This document shows, piece by piece, positions 15,768 through 23,395 of a DNA stretch of 64,000 nucleotides (its first letter is position 1; each line of letters opens with the position of its first letter). The notes under the pieces are model-generated. The model was given only the letters and a program-made list of their open reading frames with translations, searched no databases and was not told the origin of the DNA. A program made the position numbers and the translations under genes. This DNA comes from Sphingobium sp. WTD-1 (GTDB taxonomy: Bacteria > Pseudomonadota > Alphaproteobacteria > Sphingomonadales > Sphingomonadaceae). Location: positions 3,957,501 through 4,021,500 of the forward strand of contig NZ_CP119127.1 of NCBI RefSeq assembly GCF_030128825.1. Direction: 5' to 3'.

Positions 15768-16760
15768 ATGACTTTTCGTATGCCTGCCGAATGGGCGCCG
15801 CACGACTGGACCTGGATCGGCTTCCCGACCAACCCGGACGAATGGCCCGGCGCCTTTGACGGTGCCCGCCGCCAGATCGCCGATTTCGCCAGTGCGCTCC
15901 ATGCCGATGGCAAGAGCGAAGATGTGCGCCTGGTCGTCGCGAATGAGGCGGATGCCGACGCTGCGCGTGCGCTGGTCGCGCCGGGTGTCACCATCGCCGT
16001 CCACAATCTGGGCGACGTATGGCTGCGCGACACCGCGCCGATCGCCGTGCTGAACGGCGTGACCGGGGAGCGCGCGCTGGTCGATTTCGGCTTCAACGGC
16101 TGGGGCGGCAAATATCAGATGCCCGGTGACGAGGATATCGGCGCGCGCCTGGCCGCAACCACCGGCATGGCGACCTCGACCCAGAATTGGGTGTTCGAGG
16201 GCGGCGCGATCGACACTGACGGCACCGGCCTGTTCGTGACGACCGAGCAATGCCTGCTCAACCCCAACCGCAACCCGGACCTTGATCGCGGCAAGATCGA
16301 GACGCTGCTGGCCGGCGCGCTCGGCCTGTCCGACATGCTGTGGCTGGGCGATGGGCTGCTCAACGACCATACCGACGGCCATGTCGACAATCTTGCCCGT
16401 TTCGTCGCGCCGGGCAAGCTGGCGCTGCCGATCGCGACCACGCCCGACGATCCCAACACCGCCATCTACGCCGACGCCCGCGCCCGCGCCAAGGCGCATG
16501 GCGTCGACGTGGTCGACATCCCCTCGCCCGGCCTGGTACTGGTCGATGGCGAAGCGATCCCGGCCAGCTACATGAATTTCTATGTCGGCAATGCCGCCGT
16601 CATCGTCCCCATCTATGGCCAGCCCAATGATCAGGCGGCGCTCGACGCCTTCGCCCCCTTCTTTCCGGGGCGTCAGATCATCGGCCTGCGCAGCGACGCG
16701 ATCCTGTCGGGCGGCGGCAGCTTCCATTGCTGCAGCCAGCAGATGCCCTCGCTGATCTAG
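15768..16760 (+). CDS. aguA: Agmatine deiminase
   Basis: The enzyme hydrolyses agmatine to N-carbamoylputrescine and ammonia, the first step of the two-step arginine-decarboxylase route to putrescine. The family signature is complete: MPAEWAPHDWTWIGFP at the start, WLRDTAPIAV, NWVFEGGAIDTDG, NDHTDGHVDNLARF with the catalytic His, and the nucleophile Cys321 in GGGSFHCCSQQ. The length (330 aa) is slightly shorter than the typical 340-370. The next enzyme of the pathway is encoded downstream at 17250, separated by one small exported-protein gene. Confidence 0.92.
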   Translation: MTFRMPAEWAPHDWTWIGFPTNPDEWPGAFDGARRQIADFASALHADGKSEDVRLVVANEADADAARALVAPGVTIAVHNLGDVWLRDTAPIAVLNGVTGERALVDFGFNGWGGKYQMPGDEDIGARLAATTGMATSTQNWVFEGGAIDTDGTGLFVTTEQCLLNPNRNPDLDRGKIETLLAGALGLSDMLWLGDGLLNDHTDGHVDNLARFVAPGKLALPIATTPDDPNTAIYADARARAKAHGVDVVDIPSPGLVLVDGEAIPASYMNFYVGNAAVIVPIYGQPNDQAALDAFAPFFPGRQIIGLRSDAILSGGGSFHCCSQQMPSLI

Positions 16761-16848
16761 GGGTTAGTCCCCGTTGCGGGGATGCGCATGCGGGCGCAAT
16801 TTCCGGGCCGGGCGGCGCAGCGTCGCCCGGCTTCAGGAGCATTGCCCC

Positions 16849-17181
16849 ATGTTTCGTCCGATCCTTGCCACTTCACTGATCCTGCTGGGCGCCAGCGCCG
16901 GCATCGCCCAATTGCCCAGCATCGTCGGCATGGGCGCTGAAAACGCCGCTGGCGTACTGGGCTATTGCGTCAAGAACCGCCTCGTCGACGCGACAAGCGC
17001 CAATGCCATGCTGGACAAGCTGAACAAGAAACCGGGCGTCAAAGGCTCGGGCGCGTTCAAGTCCGGCGAGAGCGGTATCATCCATGCCGGCAAGAAGGAC
17101 ATTTCGCTCGGCAGCCTGAAGGGCGATGCCAAGGGCAAGATGTGTTCCATGGTGCTCAAGCAATCGGCTTCCCTGCTGTAG
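16849..17181 (+). CDS. DUF2501 family exported protein (110 aa)
   Basis: The N-terminus (MFRPILATSLILLGASAGIA) is a signal peptide. The remainder matches the DUF2501 (YjjA-like) family: GVLGYCVKNRLVDATSANAM, KSGESGIIHAGK, then KGKMCSMVLKQSASLL, with two Cys likely to be disulfide-bonded in the periplasm. AGGAGC lies about 8 bases before the ATG at 16849, and an upstream start is rejected for that reason. It sits between the two agmatine-pathway genes in the same direction, and a link to polyamine use is possible but unproven. Confidence 0.8.
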   Translation: MFRPILATSLILLGASAGIAQLPSIVGMGAENAAGVLGYCVKNRLVDATSANAMLDKLNKKPGVKGSGAFKSGESGIIHAGKKDISLGSLKGDAKGKMCSMVLKQSASLL

Positions 17182-17249
17182 GCGCTTCGCGGTAGCGCGG
17201 CGGCGCCATAGCCCCTATATCGCGCGGCGAACCCATCATGGAGTGATGA

Positions 17250-18098
17250 ATGACCCGCGTGACCGTCGCCGCCCTGCAGCTCGCCTTTTCGGACGACATG
17301 GCTGACAATATCGCCATGGTCGCCGATCATGTGACCAAGGCCGCCGCCCGCGGCGCGAAGATCATCCTGCCGCCCGAGCTGTTCGAGGGCCATTATTTCT
17401 GTCGGGTCGAGGACGAAGCCCTGTTCGACCGCGCCCAGCCGACCGACCAGCACCCCGCCGTGCAGGAAATGCGCAAGCTGGCCAAGGATCTGGGCGTCTA
17501 TATCCCGACCAGCTATTTCGAACGCGACGGCCATCATTATTACAACTCGCTCGCCATGATCGATGATGAGGGCGAGATCATGGGCGTCTATCGCAAGAGC
17601 CACATCCCCGACGGTCCGGGCTATGAGGAAAAATATTATTTCCGCCCCGGCAATAGCGGGTTCAAGGTGTGGCCGACCAAATATGGAACCGTGGGCGTCG
17701 GCATCTGCTGGGACCAATGGTATCCCGAAACCGCGCGCTGCATGGCGCTGATGGGCGCCGAAATGCTGTTCTACCCGACCGCGATCGGCTCCGAACCCTA
17801 TGATGCGGAGCTGGACACCAGCCGCATGTGGCGCCGCGCGATGATCGGCCATGCCGTCAGCAACTGCATGCCGGTGATCGCCGCCAACCGCATCGGCGAG
17901 GAAGAGGGCCAGAAATTCTACGGCCACAGCTTCATCAGCGATGAATGGGGCGACTATCTCGCTGATGCTGACGCGAAGGACAACGGCGCGCTGGTCGCCA
18001 CGCTGGACCTTGCCAAGGCGAAGATCCACCGCGCCGGCATGGGCTTCTTCCGTGATCGCCGCCCCGAACTTTACGGCCGCATCGCGCAGGATATCTGA
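17250..18098 (+). CDS. aguB: N-carbamoylputrescine amidase
   Basis: A nitrilase-superfamily enzyme that hydrolyses N-carbamoylputrescine to putrescine, CO2 and ammonia. The catalytic triad is visible: Glu43 in [11 protein letters not shown], Lys116 in [11 protein letters not shown], and Cys153 in [12 protein letters not shown]. The length (282 aa) and the specific EGHYF and HIPDGPG segments match AguB. GGAGTG precedes the ATG. It acts directly after the AguA product encoded upstream, so the two make a complete agmatine-to-putrescine route. Confidence 0.92.
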   Translation: MTRVTVAALQLAFSDDMADNIAMVADHVTKAAARGAKIILPPELFEGHYFCRVEDEALFDRAQPTDQHPAVQEMRKLAKDLGVYIPTSYFERDGHHYYNSLAMIDDEGEIMGVYRKSHIPDGPGYEEKYYFRPGNSGFKVWPTKYGTVGVGICWDQWYPETARCMALMGAEMLFYPTAIGSEPYDAELDTSRMWRRAMIGHAVSNCMPVIAANRIGEEEGQKFYGHSFISDEWGDYLADADAKDNGALVATLDLAKAKIHRAGMGFFRDRRPELYGRIAQDI

Positions 18099-18129
18099 TG
18101 GCGCCCGCTGCCCGGACCCGGATCGGCTG

Positions 18130-18456
18130 ATGCCCTCTATCCTGGTCTATATCGCCGCCGCACTGGCCGAAATCGCCGGCTGCTTCGCCTTCTGGGCCTG
18201 GCTGCGGATGGACAAGTCGATGCTGTGGCTGATCCCCGGCACGGGGTCGCTGCTGCTCTTCGCCTGGCTGCTGACCCTGGTCGATGCGGCGGCGGCCGGC
18301 CGCACCTATGCGGCCTATGGCGGCGTCTATATCAGTTCGGCCCTGCTCTGGCTCTGGCTGGTCGAAGGCGTGCGACCGGACCGATGGGACATGGCCGGCG
18401 TGGCGCTCAGCCTGGTCGGCGCGGGCGTCATCCTGTTCGGCCCGCACCGCGCCTAA
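18130..18456 (+). CDS. YnfA family membrane protein (108 aa)
   Basis: A four-helix membrane protein of the YnfA/UPF0060 family, related to small multidrug-resistance exporters. The family signature is present: [15 protein letters not shown], then [18 protein letters not shown], and [19 protein letters not shown]. It follows aguB with a gap of 31 bases and may be cotranscribed. Its stop codon overlaps that of the convergent uracil-DNA glycosylase gene. Longer frames starting at 17941 lie inside aguB and are rejected. Confidence 0.87.
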   Translation: MPSILVYIAAALAEIAGCFAFWAWLRMDKSMLWLIPGTGSLLLFAWLLTLVDAAAAGRTYAAYGGVYISSALLWLWLVEGVRPDRWDMAGVALSLVGAGVILFGPHRA

Positions 18457-19118
18457 TTGGCGGACGTCAGCCCCGCCAGTTCCACCGCCCGCGCAAATAC
18501 CGCCTCGAACATCTCCGCCGTCAGCCGGTTGGTATTCTGGTTGTAGCGCGAACAATGATAGCTATCGATCAGCATCCGCCCGTCGGGCATGCGATGCTCC
18601 GCGCCATGGGCAAAGCGCGCCTTGGGCAGCTTGCCACCAAGCACCTTCACCGCCGACTGATGCGCGATCTCGCCCAGCGCCACGAAGGTCCGCGCCCGCG
18701 GCAGTTGCGCCACGCCGTCAGCCAAAAACGGCCGACAGGCATGCACCTCGGCCGGCACCGGCTTGTTCTGCGGCGGCAGGCAACGGACCGAATTGATGAT
18801 GATCGCATCGCGCAGTTCCAGCCCGTCATCGGCCCGCGCCTCATAATTGCCCTGCGCCAGGCCGAACTTCTTGAGCGTCGCGAAGAACAGTTCGCCCGCG
18901 ACATCGCCGGTGAAGGGCCGGCCTGTGCGGTTCGCCCCCTGCTTGCCCGGCGCCAGGCCGATGATGCCGATCCGCGCCATCGGGTCGCCAAAGGCGGGCA
19001 CCGGCGCGTTCCACCAGTCGGGATGTTCCGCCCGGCATTCCGCGCGCAGCGCAACCAAGCGCGGACAAAGTGGGCAGTCGCGGGGCGGTTCGCTTGAAAG
19101 GGGGCTTTGCAGGATCAT
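18453..19118 (-). CDS. Uracil-DNA glycosylase, family 5 (UDGb), iron-sulfur type
   Basis: The enzyme removes uracil and related deaminated bases from DNA. Motif A reads [19 protein letters not shown] (residues 54-72), the family-5 form in which the usual catalytic Asp or Asn is absent. Motif B reads [15 protein letters not shown] near the C-terminus. Four Cys (15, 18, 113, 128) fit the expected [4Fe-4S] cluster. The start at 19118 precedes MILQSPLSS, and earlier in-frame residues overlap the folK region. It is divergent from folK, with 23 bases between the start codons. Confidence 0.87.
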   Translation of the reverse strand: MILQSPLSSEPPRDCPLCPRLVALRAECRAEHPDWWNAPVPAFGDPMARIGIIGLAPGKQGANRTGRPFTGDVAGELFFATLKKFGLAQGNYEARADDGLELRDAIIINSVRCLPPQNKPVPAEVHACRPFLADGVAQLPRARTFVALGEIAHQSAVKVLGGKLPKARFAHGAEHRMPDGRMLIDSYHCSRYNQNTNRLTAEMFEAVFARAVELAGLTSAN

Positions 19119-19141
19119 GGCGCTCAGATAGGCGCTGCACC

Positions 19142-19651
19142 ATGCCGGACACAAGCCGCCACCTTTATGCGCTCTCGATCGGCTCGAACCGGCCGCTCTC
19201 CGCCCCGCTGACGCCGCCGCGCCTGCTGGCCGAAGCGGTGCGACGGATCGGCGCGCTGGGCGATGTGGTCGCCCTGTCCCCGACGATCGAGACGCCGCCG
19301 CTCGGCCCCTCGCGCCGCCGTTTCGCCAATGCCGCGCTGCTGGTCGACAGCGCCCTGCCCCCGCCCGCCATGCTGGCCGCGCTGCAGGGCATCGAGACCG
19401 GCCTTGGCCGCCGCCGCTTCCAGCGCTGGGGCGCGCGCCGGCTCGACATCGACATCATCCTCTGGTCGGGCGGACACTGGCGCAGCCGCGACCTCACCAT
19501 CCCCCACCCCGCCTTTGCCCAGCGCGACTTCGTCCTGCGCCCGCTCAGCGCCATCGCGCCCGAGTGGAAATGCCCGCCTTCCGGGCAGAGCGTGCGGCAT
19601 CTGCACGCGCTTTTGCGAAAAGCATCCTATCATCGTGCCACAAGAGGTTGA
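19142..19651 (+). CDS. folK: 2-amino-4-hydroxy-6-hydroxymethyldihydropteridine diphosphokinase
   Basis: HPPK transfers pyrophosphate from ATP to 6-hydroxymethyl-dihydropterin in folate synthesis. Visible family features are ALSIGSNRP at the start, IETPPLGPSRRRFANAALL, and the signature RWGARRLDIDIILW followed by IPHPAFAQRDFVLRPL. The length (169 aa) is normal. The start at 19142 is chosen because an upstream in-frame ATG at 19070 lies in the glycosylase gene. It is followed 41 bases later by tRNA-Lys. Confidence 0.92.
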   Translation: MPDTSRHLYALSIGSNRPLSAPLTPPRLLAEAVRRIGALGDVVALSPTIETPPLGPSRRRFANAALLVDSALPPPAMLAALQGIETGLGRRRFQRWGARRLDIDIILWSGGHWRSRDLTIPHPAFAQRDFVLRPLSAIAPEWKCPPSGQSVRHLHALLRKASYHRATRG

Positions 19652-19692
19652 CCAGCCGCCCGCACGCCACTAGTGCGAGCGGTCTCGACAGG

Positions 19693-19768
19693 GGGTCCAT
19701 AGCTCAGTCGGTAGAGCAACTGACTTTTAATCAGTAGGTCGCTGGTTCGAACCCAGCTGGACTCACCA
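19693..19768 (+). tRNA. tRNA-Lys (anticodon TTT)
   Basis: A complete 76-base cloverleaf. The acceptor stem GGGTCCA pairs with TGGACTC (one G-U pair) and CCA is encoded. The D arm is in AGCTCAGTCGGTAGAGC, the anticodon loop is CTTTTAA with TTT at 19726-19728, and the T arm is CTGGTTCGAACCCAG. The 3' end abuts recombinase-derived DNA, so this gene is a candidate attachment site. Confidence 0.95.
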
Positions 19769-20149
19769 TTTTTAACCTGCAATCAGATACTTAACGCACT
19801 TCACTTTACAAGATCGAGGTGCGGTCGGCTCTGAACGTGTACAAAAGTGTGCGCTGGCACCTCAGACTTTTCAGACACATAACCCTTGGGCTTTGTGTCA
19901 CCAAAAATCAGAAGGTCGGAATATAGCCTGAGATGTTGCACTGACATTTGGGCATATCGCCTGACCAGAACCTCGGACTTCCAGCCGCCCAACTCCCGAA
20001 GTACCCAAAGTTTTTTTACAAAAGACGATGACTGTGGGGCCGTTTTGCGCGCCCCCTTCGATGATGGCTCGTGCATGAACTGAGCATAGGCAAGCCAAGC
20101 ATAACGACAAATCTCTGGCCCAGGACGCCTATTCTACACGTCGATCCTC
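19769..20149. other. Low-GC intergenic region between tRNA-Lys and the catabolic block
   Basis: No intact gene lies in these 381 bases. The middle holds the recombinase stub. The composition is visibly less GC-rich than either flank. A second copy of the tRNA-Lys 3' end, which would mark the other island boundary, is not present in the window. Confidence 0.7.
19801..20076 (-). pseudogene. C-terminal stub of a tyrosine recombinase (integrase remnant)
   Basis: Only the C-terminal catalytic end of a phage-type integrase is recognisable: LRELGGWKSEVLVRRYAQMS (about 19930-20001), which contains the active-site Tyr of tyrosine recombinases, followed by VQHLRLYSD. The preceding R-K-H-R catalytic residues and the whole N-terminal half are missing. 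The 24 residues upstream in the frame are unrelated. It lies within 35 bases to 300 bases of the 3' end of tRNA-Lys and has lower GC than its surroundings. This is typical of a decayed island integrated at the tRNA. Confidence 0.72.
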
Positions 20150-20467
20150 TCAGTCTTCGGGGGCGATCCGGATCGTCATTCCATCCAGTTCGGCGGACAT
20201 AATGATCTGGCAGGATAGCCGACTGTCGGAATCCCGATGATCGGAGCTATCGAGGAGATCATTTTCATCGTCGCTCATGGCGGAGATTGCGGCCGGAAAC
20301 TTCGGATCGACATAGACATGGCAGGTCGCGCAGGAGCAGCAGCCACCGCATAACGCCAGCAGTTCGTCAAAGCCGTTGTCGCGCAAAATCTCCATGATGG
20401 ACAGGCCGGAGGTGGCCTCGACCATCCGCTCCTCCCCGGAGCGATTGACGACTATCAGGCTGGGCAT
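20150..20467 (-). CDS. [2Fe-2S] ferredoxin, adrenodoxin type (105 aa)
   Basis: Cluster ligands C40, C46, C49 and C86 form the C-x5-C-x2-C-x36-C pattern of adrenodoxin-like ferredoxins ([16 protein letters not shown] and RLSCQI). Two further Cys (43, 44) are unusual additions. In this context it probably passes electrons to the two Rieske oxygenases in the same block; no ferredoxin reductase is encoded in the window. The start lies 25 bases after the stop of the phosphotransferase gene, in the same direction, so it is likely the last gene of that operon. Confidence 0.88.
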   Translation of the reverse strand: MPSLIVVNRSGEERMVEATSGLSIMEILRDNGFDELLALCGGCCSCATCHVYVDPKFPAAISAMSDDENDLLDSSDHRDSDSRLSCQIIMSAELDGMTIRIAPED

Positions 20468-20491
20468 CGATATTTCTCCTGCGGGATAGGC

Positions 20492-21958
20492 TCAGGCGGC
20501 CAGTTCGGCTTCGATCAGCGCTCGGGCGCCTTGTAGGAATGGCGGCACATGCAAATAAGGCAGAATGGCGAGCTTCAAGTCATCGGCCAGGCCCGATATC
20601 AGCCGCGTCGAAAGGATATTGGCGCCACTCGCGTTGCGGACATAGGCCCATACACCATAGAAGCGCAGCGTTTCGGGGCTGACATATTTGCCGCCTGCCG
20701 CCTGATAGCGGGCCATGAAGCGCTGCCAGTCGAGCGACGGACCGACGGTAACGTTGACATAGCCCAGTTCCTCGGCCGGATCGCCGATATGCGCGAATTC
20801 CCAGTCGACCAGTGCGGTCATCTGCCCGTCTTCGATCAGGAAATTATGAAAGCCGATATCGCCATGGATCAGGCGAGGCGTGCCGGAACTGTCGGGGATA
20901 TTGTCGAGCAGCCAGCCATAAAGTGCTACCAGAGCTGGCGACGGCGTATGCTGTTCGCGCAGGTAGAAATCATACCAGTTGCGGATATAGCGTTCGACGC
21001 AATCGCGCAGCGGCAGGTCCCACAGTTCGGTGCGGATCGTATCGGTGAGGTCGCCGAGTTTCCGCAACGGCTCGATCGCGTGCAATTGCGCCATCTTGTC
21101 CGCCAATATATCGGCCAGGTCCTCCGGGATCGCCGATTGCGCGCCAAAGAAATTGCCGGCGACCTTGCCCCCGGCCTTGCGCATGACGATGAAATGGCCA
21201 CCGGGCAGCAGCGGATGATCGGTATCCAGCCACAAGGCTTCGGGGGCGGGAAAGCCCTGTTCAAACGCGGCGCGAATGACCGGATATTCGCGGTGGATGA
21301 GATGGCAGGAGGTATCCAGCCCGGCATTTTCGCCAATGTCGCGCCGGATGACATATTCGCCCGACAGGCTTTGCCCTTCCACCGCGAAGATCGTGGTCTG
21401 CTTGCCGAAGCCGCCGGAAATGGGATGCAGGTCGGTAACGACGAGACCGGGATCGTCGAACCGGTCGCGCAGATAGGCCGTCAGCTTTTCGCGCGTAATC
21501 TCGGTCGCATTCTCGTCGATCGCGCCGACGGACTTGCCGATCTGGGCCTGCCGATCGGCCGTTTCCCAATCGACCAGGGTCCGCAGCAGCGCCAGCCGCC
21601 AATCCGCCGGCACATTGGCGGCATTGGCGTTCTGGACCGCGCGCTGGGCACTGGCCAATGCGGCGGTCCATTGCGCCTCCAGCCCGGCCAGTTCGTCCAT
21701 GTCTTGCGCCTGCGCGATCACACGGCGCGTTTCAGTCGCGTCGATCAATTCGCCCAGCCCGTCGAGCGTCTGCGCCAACTGGCGAAATTGCCCGCGGACA
21801 TGCGCCACGCCGCCGGCTTCGCGCGCCTGCATCAGGCCCAGCGCATGCGCCACCGATTGCGCTGCCGATCCGTCGATCCCGCTATCCGCCAGCAGTGGTA
21901 GCAAGCGCGCAAATTCGATCCGGGCAGCATCCAGCAGGCGATTGGCGGGAATCAGCAT
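20492..21958 (-). CDS. APH-like phosphotransferase 1 with N-terminal helical domain (488 aa)
   Basis: The C-terminal two thirds are an aminoglycoside-phosphotransferase/choline-kinase fold: a nucleotide-binding part starting near LHPISGGFGKQTTIFAVEG, the catalytic loop LIHGDIGFHNFL (about residue 365), and the Mg-binding LVDWEFAHIGDP. The first 160 residues are a separate all-helical domain. Relatives in catabolic clusters phosphorylate hydroxyl groups of hydroxyacyl-CoA (LvaA, ACAD10/11), and that role is inferred here. An ATG at 22024 is open, but it lies within the operator, and GGAGAG precedes the ATG at 21958. It heads an operon with the ferredoxin. Confidence 0.8.
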   Translation of the reverse strand: MLIPANRLLDAARIEFARLLPLLADSGIDGSAAQSVAHALGLMQAREAGGVAHVRGQFRQLAQTLDGLGELIDATETRRVIAQAQDMDELAGLEAQWTAALASAQRAVQNANAANVPADWRLALLRTLVDWETADRQAQIGKSVGAIDENATEITREKLTAYLRDRFDDPGLVVTDLHPISGGFGKQTTIFAVEGQSLSGEYVIRRDIGENAGLDTSCHLIHREYPVIRAAFEQGFPAPEALWLDTDHPLLPGGHFIVMRKAGGKVAGNFFGAQSAIPEDLADILADKMAQLHAIEPLRKLGDLTDTIRTELWDLPLRDCVERYIRNWYDFYLREQHTPSPALVALYGWLLDNIPDSSGTPRLIHGDIGFHNFLIEDGQMTALVDWEFAHIGDPAEELGYVNVTVGPSLDWQRFMARYQAAGGKYVSPETLRFYGVWAYVRNASGANILSTRLISGLADDLKLAILPYLHVPPFLQGARALIEAELAA

Positions 21959-21997
21959 AATCTCTCCATCGGCGGCATCCTTTGCATATTTGGACGC

Positions 21998-22026
21998 TTG
22001 CATATCATAATCATATATACGCATAT
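21998..22026. promoter_or_regulatory. Operator pair GCATATCA upstream of phosphotransferase 1
   Basis: GCATATCA occurs at 21998-22005 and again at 22019-22026, exactly 21 bp or two helical turns apart. Read on the minus strand each is TGATATGC, the half-site seen before other operons in this block. It lies 40-68 bases before the chosen start codon. Confidence 0.55.
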
Positions 22027-22090
22027 CAATGCCGAGAGCAACGCCGGGAATGAAGCCGGCAGGCCCGACGCAATTTGCTGGACGAATCCA

Positions 22091-22104
22091 GTAAGCTAGA
22101 TTAC
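22091..22104. promoter_or_regulatory. Operator-like site upstream of the lipoyl-protein gene
   Basis: GTAAGCTAGATTAC is a partial palindrome (GTAA and TTAC arms). It shares GCTAGATTAC exactly with the site at 40444-40453. It lies 63 bases before the lipoyl-protein ATG. Confidence 0.5.
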
Positions 22105-22166
22105 TTATTAGGTCGCAAGCTTACATTTGGCGGGCGCAGAACCGCCACACAGGAAGGGATCTGACA

Positions 22167-22397
22167 ATGGCCACGCAAATCATCCTGCCCAAATTGGGCT
22201 TCTCGATGAACGAGGGCATGCTGGCCGAGTGGATGGTCGTCGACGGCGGCGAAGCAAAGGCGGGCGAACCGCTGTTCGCTTTGGAAAGCGACAAGTCGAC
22301 CCAGGAGGTGGAAGCCCCCGTCTCGGGCACGCTGCGTATCTTCAAGCAGCCCGGCGAGACCTATGAAGTGGGCACTATCCTGGGCGAAATCGAATAG
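22167..22397 (+). CDS. Free-standing lipoyl domain protein (76 aa)
   Basis: The whole protein is one biotinyl/lipoyl domain of the 2-oxoacid dehydrogenase E2 type: MATQIILPKLGFSMNEGML, then the lipoylation hairpin ALESDKSTQEVEAP with the modified Lys43, and an ending PGETYEVGTILGEIE. The DK-S/A hairpin is the E2 kind; there is no acyltransferase domain. A partner is likely the E1alpha and E1beta pair encoded at 41772-43746 in the same regulon, but no E2 catalytic core or E3 is present. It is the first gene of an operon with the beta-keto acid cleavage enzyme and acyl-CoA synthetase. Confidence 0.88.
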   Translation: MATQIILPKLGFSMNEGMLAEWMVVDGGEAKAGEPLFALESDKSTQEVEAPVSGTLRIFKQPGETYEVGTILGEIE

Positions 22398-22462
22398 CCG
22401 CCCGCGCCGCCGCAATCATATCAGAAGAATAACGGGAGGGGCGTGTCAGGCGCCGGAACAAC

Positions 22463-23395
22463 ATGAAGCGTACCGACAAGGTCATCATCACCTGCGCCGT
22501 GACCGGCTCCATCCACACCCCCACCATGTCGCCGCACCTGCCGATCACGCCGGACGAAATTGCAGCGGAGGCGATCGCAGCGGCGGAGGCCGGCGCGGCG
22601 ATGCTGCACCTGCACGCCCGCAACCCACAGACCGGTCAACCGAGCCAGGACCCCGAACTGTTCCGCCAGTTCCTGCCGCGCATCAAACAGTCGACCGACG
22701 CGATCCTGAACATCACCACCGGCGGCGGCCTGGGCATGAGCCTGGACGACCGGCTGGCTCCGGCCCGGACCTTCCAGCCCGAAGTCTGCTCGATGAACAT
22801 GGGATCGGTGAACTTCAACATCTCCGGCGCGGGGGCGAAGATCAGCGACTGGCAGCATGATTGGGAAAAGCCCTATCTGGACATGACCAAGGATTTCATC
22901 CTGTCCAACACCTTTGCCCAGATCGAACGGGCGATGACCCTGCTCGCCGAACAAGGCACAAGGTTCGAGTTTGAATGCTATGATGTCGGGCATCTCTACA
23001 ATCTCGCCCATTTCGTCGATCGCAAGATGGTCGAGCCGCCCTTCTTCATCCAGGGAGTGTTCGGCATTCTGGGCGGACTTGGCCCGGACCCGGAAAATGT
23101 CATGCACCTCAAATCCACCGCCGACCGGCTGTTCGGCGAGGAGTATATCTTCTCGGCGCTGGCGGCCGGCAAGCACCAGATGCGGCTCGTCACCCTGTCG
23201 GCGCTGCTGGGCGGATCGGTGCGGGTCGGGCTGGAGGACAGCCTCTATGCCGGCAAGGGCCAGATGGCGACGTCGAACGCGGTGCAGGTCGCCAAGATCC
23301 GCCGCATATTGGAGGAACTGAGCCGGACCATCGCCACACCGGACGATGCACGTGCGATGATGCAGACCAAGGGCGGCGACAATGTCGCTTTCTGA
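22463..23395 (+). CDS. Beta-keto acid cleavage enzyme (BKACE, PF05853)
   Basis: The family condenses a beta-keto acid with acetyl-CoA to give a CoA thioester and acetoacetate, as shown first for 3-keto-5-aminohexanoate cleavage. Family features are KVIITCAVTGSIHTP at the start, the Zn-binding MLHLHARNP, ITTGGGLGMSLDDR and the ending region FSALAAGKHQMRL. The length (310 aa) is normal. The actual keto acid cannot be read from the sequence. Its last 14 bases overlap the start of the acyl-CoA synthetase gene, indicating coupled translation. Confidence 0.87.
   Translation: MKRTDKVIITCAVTGSIHTPTMSPHLPITPDEIAAEAIAAAEAGAAMLHLHARNPQTGQPSQDPELFRQFLPRIKQSTDAILNITTGGGLGMSLDDRLAPARTFQPEVCSMNMGSVNFNISGAGAKISDWQHDWEKPYLDMTKDFILSNTFAQIERAMTLLAEQGTRFEFECYDVGHLYNLAHFVDRKMVEPPFFIQGVFGILGGLGPDPENVMHLKSTADRLFGEEYIFSALAAGKHQMRLVTLSALLGGSVRVGLEDSLYAGKGQMATSNAVQVAKIRRILEELSRTIATPDDARAMMQTKGGDNVAF

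Noticed and set aside
16962..18029. Minus-strand open frame of about 355 codons
   Set aside because: It is opposite aguB, whose catalytic triad is intact, and carries no recognisable family.
20549..21901. Plus-strand open frame of about 450 codons
   Set aside because: Antisense to phosphotransferase 1, with no motif or start signal.
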